Under the pieces are notes generated by a model that was not told the origin of the DNA, did not search any database, and worked only from the letters and a program-made list of their open reading frames with translations. From contig CM064874.1 of NCBI GenBank assembly GCA_032719365.1, forward strand, positions 32,536,716 through 32,600,715: a stretch of DNA of 64,000 bases, in the 5' to 3' direction. How positions within the stretch are numbered: position 1 is the first letter of the stretch; each line of letters opens with the position of its first letter. Source of the DNA: Prinsepia uniflora. Its lineage: Eukaryota > Streptophyta > Magnoliopsida > Rosales > Rosaceae. Below are positions 57,186 to 64,000 of this stretch, piece after piece. A program made the translations under genes and the position numbers.

Positions 57186-57198
57186 AAGGAGGGAAGAT
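57186..57198 (+). other. Polypurine tract (with an upstream duplicate)
   Basis: AAGGAGGGAAGAT directly before the 3' LTR, preceded by AATTTCGAGGACGAAATT. A second copy of the same layout (CGAAACTTATTAAGGAGGGAAG) lies at about 57122-57145. Confidence 0.8.
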
Positions 57199-60100
57199 TG
57201 TAACGACCCGCCCCGAATTCCGGGATTAGTTTAGTTACTAATCTTGATTAGTGAGGTTGAACGGTGGTTAGTAGGGCGGAATCGGACAAATTGTGCGAAA
57301 TGACCGTTTTGCCCCTAGTCGTGGGCAAAATGTTGACTTTTTGTTCGGGCGGTCAAATGGACTTTGACCGATGACCGTGACGTAGTTCGGGACGTCACGA
57401 GTTCATAGACAGGTGGCACGTTCGATTCCGACATTCGTAGAGAAAGTTATGGTGTTCGGAAGTTGAAGGGTATTTTGGTAATTTGGCTTACTAGGGGCCA
57501 AATGTTGACTTTTTGATCGGGAGGTCCGATGGACGAGGGCCAAGGACCGTTACGTAGGTTTCGTCGATACGAATCCAACGACAGGCGGCATGCCGAAATC
57601 GGAGATTCGACGACGAAGTTATGGTCAAGGACGTAAAAAGCGATTAACCGAGACTCGGAATAAAATAATAATATAATAATAAAATCTGACTACTTTAATC
57701 CAAACCAATCTGGACCCTTGATGAGTGACACATGTCATCATCCCCTTCATTCCCTAATTCAGGGATCTTTGCTGGCCATTTGGGTTAATTAATTATTCCC
57801 TCTCCTCAAATCCTCACCCTTCATTTTATATGGAGATTGAATCTGGGCCGTTAGATCTCATTCCTTCTCTCTTTATTTGATAAGACCACACATCCTCTCA
57901 TTTTCATTCTCCCTCAAAACCGTGAGCACGGTTTCCTTCCAAGAACAAACACATCACCACATCTCAGCCTCAACCCATGCACCAGACACGTCCAGACGAA
58001 CCCCAGCCACCTTCAAACGACGGCCACCGCCTCACGGCCGCCCTGCACGGCCGGAAACCTCCCAGACCCGAGAGGAACCCGAACAGCCCAAATCGATCCA
58101 AGCATGCAAACCTTCATACCTGGACTCGAACCAACGTAGGGATAGGACCACTGGAACCTTAGGACGACTCAGACCACGACTGGACGAGCCACGGCGGCGC
58201 CACGGCGGCGATATGCCCAGAAACCCGAGAAGGTTTGATTTTCTTCCCTGTTTCGAAACACTGGTTTTTGACGTTAGGATTGTTTTCTTACTTCTGAAAC
58301 ATGTCCTAGGAACCTAGACGACCATTTTGGACCATGAACCGCGGCCGGAATCTCGACGAGTCGCCGGAGAGGATGACCTGAGTTCTCAGCCGATTTTCCT
58401 GTCAGATTTCAGGTAGTTTAATCAACCTAAAAATGAGTTTGGATGTCACAGAACCGTAGAGGAGGTTATGACGAGTCCATAGGATCAAACCGCATCAAAA
58501 ATGGTGGTCTGGAACTCGATCTGTGATCGGGTCAAGCCGCGGGTCGACGGCGACCCCGTTACAGACCCGGTTTCAGAACCCGGTTACTGTAGCATGACGT
58601 CATCATTGTTGACCTGAATGTTGACCTGGCGCGTGGGGGCGCGTAAAGGGTATTTTGGGGAAACTTCCAACATGAATTTTAATCTATTCGATCTAACGGA
58701 CATTTTGATATTGGTTTCGTGTCGATCGGACACCGTCTCGATAGTGTTCGGGATGTCCAAAAGTTTTAAATTAAGTTTAAAAATAAGTAAAAATTCGGGA
58801 AAATTACGGGACTTTGATAGGATGTTAATGATGAGGTTAGTGACCCTCTAATGTGATTTGGACAAGATTGGGAGTCCCGGTGATAGTGGTGAGGCCCGGG
58901 AGGGCCGGTGGCACGCATATCGAGGCACACGGTTAAAACGGTCTGTGAGTGGACTTTGGTTTTATAAATTCTATGCATGCTTAAATGTTTTATATGGATT
59001 ATGGTTGTGATTGTGTGATGTTGATTTGGTTGTTGGTAAATTGTACGGTTTCACGTATTTCGAGGCGATTTACGTGCTTGCACGTAAATCGAGGTTTCCG
59101 GTTTTACATGGATTTTCCATATTTATGATTTGGATATATTATGATGAAATGGTTTTGAAATTGAAAATATGAACTCGGGCTTGAGGCCCAATTATGTTGG
59201 AAATTTCGGACTTGGAGTCCATTTGAGAATCGGGCTGCGGGCCCAGTTGGTTTACAAATCGGGCCGTGGGCCCAGTGGTTCATAAAATCGGGCATGAGGC
59301 CCAGTTGGATTATAAATGTGATTTCGGGTCAGGGACCCTATATTTAATAATTGTGATTTTGGGTTAGGGACCCTAAATGGAATTATGTGGTTTTATGGAA
59401 ATTTCGGGCAGGGCCCAATGGTAATGATGTGACAAAAGGATTTAATAAAACTGTTTTCCATATACCATCTGGATACAAGGATATATGATGGTCTCCTCCA
59501 GATGTCTGGGACACTGGGGAAGTCACGGTGCATTGCCTGCGAGGGGTCATTATACGGAGCAGCCGGACCGTATGTTGACTCAGGAGCAGGATTGCTATGA
59601 TTGACGTCAGGGACGTCAGACATCAGGGATGTCAGATATATGGACCCGGAGAGACCCCGGGCAGCACGCGTAGCTTATGAAACCGTGAGACATGACGTCA
59701 GGGACGTCTAGCATCAAGGATGCTGGTGATGGTAATGGTAAAATACGAATTAATGAAATGGCTTTCCTGGTGGATTTATGATTGTGTGATTTTAATGAAT
59801 TGATGTTCATTTATGGTCGTGTGTGGTGACCCACATGGTCGTATATGTATGGTGGTGGTATTCCACTGTTTTGGGCTGAGTTCCCACACTTGGTTTTTGG
59901 TTAACGGTTTTTGGGCTAAGGCCCTAATGGCTCGGTTGTGCAAACGTTTTGGTTACTGGTTTTGGTGGCATGCATACGTTTTTATTGGAGGGCATAAATG
60001 TCTTATAAATGTATTTGATGAACTTATTGGTTTTGTCCACTCACAGCTTTTGGTTTTAATGCCCTTCAGGTTGATCACGGATGCGATTGCAGCAGAGACT

Positions 60101-60253
60101 GGGACATTGCACACCTCCTCCATCGATCCTTGCGCACTCTGGATGCCCCGTTTGGGCAGTGGCTCTTGGTCATCCCTTGTCTGACACCCCTTGTTGGACG
60201 GGAGCAGGGCACATTCCATGGTAATCCCGGGGGGATTGGGATGGGTCCTGTCA
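57199..60253 (+). repeat. 3' LTR of the LARD-like element
   Basis: Runs TGTAACGACCCGCCCC...GGGATGGGTCCTGTCA. Near 58190 GCCACGGCGGC is tandemly doubled relative to the 5' LTR. A 146-codon frame at 57877-58317 is open only here; in the 5' LTR the same frame stops after 76 codons, so it is not a conserved gene. Confidence 0.95.
58945..60069 (+). other. Intron-like cassette, 3' LTR of the LARD-like element
   Basis: GTGAGTGGAC at 58945, GTCCACTCACAG at 60035-60046, TGCCCTTCAG|GT to 60069. Same hairpin order as its partner; one unit changed from GGGTCGTGGGCCC to GGGCCGTGGGCCC, which restores perfect pairing, and one GGGTCAGGGACCC became GGGTTAGGGACCC. Confidence 0.6.
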
Positions 60254-60340
60254 TAGCCCGACCGGCTTCCAGAGTATGCCAAGATCCGGTGGAGAAGTAT
60301 GATGTCTCAGTCTCTGCTACAATCTGCACCAGTAATCAAC

Positions 60341-61647
60341 CTGAAGGGCAGTGAAAACAGAAAAGACTGTGAGTCGACGAAAAGTAATAGTTTGATAAAA
60401 CACATTTCGTAAAAGACCTTTATGCCCTTCACTAAAAATCATGCATGCATAGGAAAACCATTTATCAAACCACACATGTTTAAACAAACATTTATAGGGT
60501 CTTAGCCCCAATTTCTGTAAATTCAAATCATACGAGCCCCTGCCCAATACCATTTATAGAAATCCATATCATAGAAAACATATGTGGGATCTCAGCCCAA
60601 ATCCATTTATCATTCATAAAACACAATTTCGCAAAACCAAGAAATCATGTTTATCAATATATATCATATAATCAATCCTTTCACGATATCTAAAGCTACG
60701 CGCGTGCTACCCGGGGTCTCAAATCCCAAGTCTCCCCAGGGTCCACTCAGGTCAATGTCCGTATATCAATGACCATCCCTAGGGGTTATAATCCATAATA
60801 GCCTCCCTTAGAGTAAGGAACCCAACGGGGGCGACTCGACTCAGTTAGTGCTTCATGACTACTCTAGGGTCCACCTAGGTTAACGACCCTCCCTGGAGGA
60901 GACAATCCATATATATAAGGATGGTATATGAAAAAACATTTGAAAACATTCTCAAACCTTTCGAGGGTTCATGCCTGGTCCCCATAAACCGTCATGAACC
61001 ATAAATCCATTTATGGGTCCCCGACCCAAAATCACCATAACTGGGCCCTAAGCCCGAATTCATAAACCAACAGGGCCTCGTGTCCGATTTCATAAACTAA
61101 ATGGGCCTCGTGCCCGATTTCATAAACCAAATGGGCCTCGTGCCCGATACGTAAGTCAACTGGGCCTCGAGCCCAATACGCAAACCAATTGGGCCTCAAG
61201 CCCGGTATGTAAACCAACTGGGCCTCCGACTCGATGCCTTGTTAAATCAAATGGACTTCGGGTCCAAGAGTTCTTAAATCAAATGGATCTCATACCGGAT
61301 TCCATATTTCCAAATCCGAAATCAGTTCAAGAACCTATTGGGCCTCTGGCACGAAAACGTAATTGAATGGACTTCGAGTCCGAGGGTTTCCGAAACAAAT
61401 GGGTCTCGAAATCGAGTTTACCTTTTCAAATCCAAAACCACTTCATTAAACTATTTCCAAAACCATAAGCACGTATAGTCAGTACAAAACCCTAAACCTC
61501 AATTTACGTGCAAACACGTAAATCGCCTCGAAATGCGTGAAACCATGTAATTCACCAATATCCAAAATCAACGTCATAGAATCATATCCAAAAAACATAT
61601 AAAAAAATTATGCATGCATCACAGTTTAGAAATCAAGGTCCACTCAC
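60341..61647 (-). other. Intron-like cassette of LTR 50889-63104
   Basis: Donor GACGGTCT|GTGAGTGGAC (61647-61638). Far end GTCGACTCAC (60378-60369) then TGCCCTTCAG|GT (acceptor at 60343-60341). Hairpins at 61040-61390 are mainly GGGCCTCGTGCCC type, plus GGACTTCGGGTCC near 61253 and GGACTTCGAGTCC near 61370. Confidence 0.55.
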
Positions 61648-61945
61648 AGACCGTCCTAAACTGCTGCCTCGATTTGCGTGTCGTAAGCCTCACCGGGCTA
61701 ATCGCTGTCACCGGGACTCCCAAACCTGTCCAAATCAATATAGAGAGTTACTAACTACATTATTAACCTCTCATTGAAGCCCCGTAATTTTCCCAAATTT
61801 TTAACAATTTTTAAACTCGATCCTAAACCTTCGGATGTCCTGAACAATATCAAGACGGTGTCCGATCGACACGAAACCAATCCCAAAATGTTCGTTACAT
61901 CGAATAGATTAAAAGTCATGTTGAGCACTTCTCTAAACTACCCTC

Positions 61946-62010
61946 CATGTGCCCTCAAGTGCAGCCCAAAGGGGCTGCGCGTGAAAGCCACGCGCCTGCT
62001 ACAGTGTCAC
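61946..62010 (-). repeat. CACGCGC-GCGCGTG-CACGCGC triad, left arm mutated
   Basis: CAAGTGCAGCCC, GGGCTGCGCGTG and CCACGCGCC, then TGCTACAGTGTCACC. Only the right-hand hairpin is intact. Confidence 0.65.
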
Positions 62011-63104
62011 CAGCAACCTCCAGCAAGCCCGGTTCGCTTGGTTCGAACCGGATCGAACCAGTCTGGACCAGTGTGGCTGGTTCAGCGTCCAATCTCACTC
62101 ATTTTTCGATCCAATCTTTACACTCTCAATCCCTAAACCCTGTCTACTCATTTCCAATCAACCTATGGATTTAAAACACATAAAAGGACTCAGAAACTAC
62201 CTGTGAAGATCGAACTCACGGCCCCTATTTTCCACCTCCTCTGCCTAGGCTTCTCAGCCATCCCCTGTCCACGATTTTAATCCCAAACGACACATATGAC
62301 CAATGGAAACATTTACCAATTCTTAGAACTGATCCAAAACCTTTAAACCCAAATATTCAAGTTTGAACGTAGGCTTACCTCGCGGGTTCTCGACCAGCGT
62401 GCGTGTCGGCCCTCGCCGTCAACGCCACCATCATGCCTCACTCATCATCGCCTCACATCTCTCACACATTCCCTTTCACAAACCAAGTCCTACTAATGAT
62501 GTTTGGAGGGGTTGTAGGGGAGGGGATGGTTGTTCGGGTTTTTGAAGGAAAACAAAGAAGGTGATAATCGATGATCAGGTGAGATGAAGGAATGAGGGAC
62601 GGTGGAGATAAGAGGGAGAATTTGGGATGAATGGCTGGGATTAAGAGATGAGGGGAGTGGGAATTATAAATTAATAAAATAATATTAATTTAATGTCAAA
62701 ACCCACCAATCAAGAATGAGATCCACAAATTGGGGTTATGGGCCAATGGGATGAGTGACACTTGTCACTCATTAAATTTCTGGGCCCACCAAGATAATAA
62801 AGTAATTCGTCTCGTAATTCATGCAATAGTTTTCTCGAACTTTCGTGAACCATAACTTTATCGTTTGATGTCCGATTTCGGCGTGCCACCTGTCTACGGA
62901 TTCGTATCGACCCGATCTACATAACGGCCATCGGTTCTCGGCCATCGGACCTCTTGGGACAAAAGTCAACATTTTACCCATGACTAGGGGCAAAATGGTC
63001 ATTTTACACCGTTCGTCCAATTTCGCTCATCTAATCACCGATTAACCTCACTAATCCTTGATTAGTCACTAATCTAATCCCAGGATTCGGGACGGGTCGT
63101 TACA

Positions 63105-64000
63105 ATCTTCCTTCCTTAAATAATTTCGTCCTCGAAATTCCAACTATCCTGATTCCACAACCACCTCATGGAAACAAATCGATCTCACAACACATGCACA
63201 CTAGTACACCCACTAATCAACACAATATTTGTCTGCATTTAGACGTTCTACTAATACTCACGTCGCATCGACTACACTCGACCACGTCGAGTGACAGTAG
63301 TCATACGTTCCGTATTGATACCACCCGCTAAATCTACCATTTCGCTGACACAAAACGACTCGATGGTTACTTTCTCAATCACCAAACTATCCTGATGTCT
63401 GCTCCTACTAGGAGTCACCAAATCTCACTCACCGATCCACGTTGAAACATTCCGCCAAACTGCCACCACTTGACAGTCGTCAGTCGAAAACTAACATCAT
63501 GCTTTCTTGTGGTTACACTAACCACCAACTCACTCAACCTGAGTACACATTTACCAATATCTCACTCGACCTATGTGTAACTGGACCCATCAGAAACACC
63601 ATGACCCAGTGCACAGTATCCAATGTCCAGTTCATGTCCTCAGCTAATCCAATAGTATCGGGACTAAGCTAATTACCAATACGCTCACCAACGTACCTCT
63701 GGTATATCCCATATACCGTCACCAGGCACCGCAAGCCTGCCCGGTATCGTACCTTGAACAACGTACCGGGTACGTACATCCATCCACCAACCAGTCCACT
63801 ACAACCTAGATCGTAGCCAATCACTTTTCTATTTTTGGAGTCCATCTGTCCAATCCAATACTAGATAGATCAAAAACTCCAACTCATCATCCATTCCTTG
63901 TCCCATGGTCACCTGACCAGTATCAATACGTCTACTCCAACCACGAAATCCGAAACATACTAATTCGAATCACGCCCACCAAGGCGTATCCATTCATGCC
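63105..64000 (-). mobile_element. Internal domain (3' end) of the minus LARD-like element
   Basis: The minus strand ends AATTTCGAGGACGAAATTATTTAAGGAAGGAAGAT (polypurine tract) at the LTR. It is homologous and collinear with 56560-57198. No coding frame with a domain (the 76-codon frame at 63442-63672 is antisense). It continues past the window end. Confidence 0.85.

Larger units (their letters stand above)
54028..57198 (+). mobile_element. Non-coding internal domain of the LARD-like element
   Basis: No coding frame longer than about 118 codons and none with a clear domain. A faint trace of pol may remain near 55710 (MSFDVIILDHPW, like the FDVIIGMDWL block after the protease). From about 55980 on, short perfect hairpins follow one another, for example GATTGGCTTC...GAAGTCAATC near 56090, GTACTTCG...CGAAGTAC at 56511, CATTCGACGGGGTCGAATG at 56954 and AGTTTCGAGAGCGAAACT near 57111. 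Part is collinear with the internal domain from 63105. Confidence 0.85.
50986..60253 (+). mobile_element. Complete LARD-like element (non-coding, long LTRs)
   Basis: This 9268-bp element has LTRs of 3042 and 3055 bp, a 3171-bp internal part, exact TAGCC target duplications (50981-50985 and 60254-60258), a tRNA-Met primer site and a polypurine tract. No gag or pol frame is present. Large LTRs with a conserved non-coding interior are the definition of LARDs. The LTRs differ only by scattered bases and an 11-bp duplication, so insertion is recent. Confidence 0.95.
50889..63104 (-). mobile_element. 3' LTR of a minus-oriented LARD-like element, split by element 50986-60253
   Basis: The left part 50889-50985 begins TGTCGAGACC and matches the first bases of the LTR at 10138. 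The right part 60259-63104 ends GGGACGGGTCGTTACA. Together they are about 2.94 kb. It is followed by a polypurine tract and an internal domain, so it is a 3' LTR. TAGCC flanks the inserted element. The AGACAGGTGGCACG box is at 62882-62895 in reverse complement. Confidence 0.88.

Noticed and set aside
57877..58317. 146-codon Pro/Arg-rich ORF in the 3' LTR
   Set aside because: The homologous frame in the 5' LTR stops after 76 codons. No domain, and it overlaps LTR regulatory sequence.

Overview
This window looks like repeat-dense intergenic or pericentromeric DNA of a flowering plant, most likely a dicot. The evidence is the content: nested Ty3/gypsy LTR retrotransposons of at least three kinds (Athila-like, Tat-like, and a large family with TGTAAC...TGTCA termini), plus several Cassandra elements, which are miniature plant retrotransposons carrying a 5S-rRNA-like domain. 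I found no host protein gene, tRNA or genuine rRNA gene. The only long intact reading frame is a retrotransposon gag (44692..45813, minus).

Layout. 1-1937: end of a plus-oriented LTR. 1938-19200: one old minus-oriented Athila-like element (RT, protease, gag, primer-binding site, 5' LTR), split by two nests of solo LTRs: 2528-8797 holding 2620-5609, and 10138-15888 holding 11902-14496. 19250-28500: a decayed plus-oriented Tat-like element (gag, protease, tandem repeat, possible antisense ORF, LTR promoter), split by a solo LTR (20181-21785), a MITE-like insert and a degenerate LTR. 28500-31320: low-information DNA with degenerate tandem repeats and a Cassandra fragment. 31323-34429: 3' LTR and a short internal stub of a minus element, holding a solo Cassandra LTR. 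34430-50508: a plus-oriented non-coding element (LTR, tRNA-Met primer site, internal domain) interrupted by a double-5S Cassandra (36517-37694), a solo LTR (38301-40194), a complete gag-only element (41259-48847) and a complete Cassandra (49238-50002). 50889-64000: 3' LTR and internal domain of a minus non-coding element, whose LTR is split by a complete non-coding element (50986-60253).

Insertions are supported by terminal TG...CA ends and 5-bp target-site duplications read directly: CCCAT, TCAGC, TTGGA, AGACC, CTTGG, CTGCC, CAGGG, GTTGG and TAGCC (exact); TTTAT/TTTAC and TAATA/CAATA (one mismatch).

The most interesting structure is non-coding. (1) The internal domains of two LARD-like elements (B at 54028-57198, F from 63105) contain collinear short hairpins with compensatory changes in the stems. 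(2) Eleven LTR copies carry a 0.9-1.5 kb cassette starting GTGAGTGGAC and ending with the inverse GTCCACTCAC followed by CCCTCCAG; it looks like an intron with complementary ends. It encloses arrays of short hairpins whose stems differ but stay paired (GAGT/ACTC, GGGT/ACCC, GGGC/GCCC, GGAC/GTCC). Two shorter LTRs lack the cassette. (3) A CACGCGC-GCGCGTG-CACGCGC triad able to form two mutually exclusive hairpins recurs in LTRs with and without the cassette. Function is inferred, not shown.
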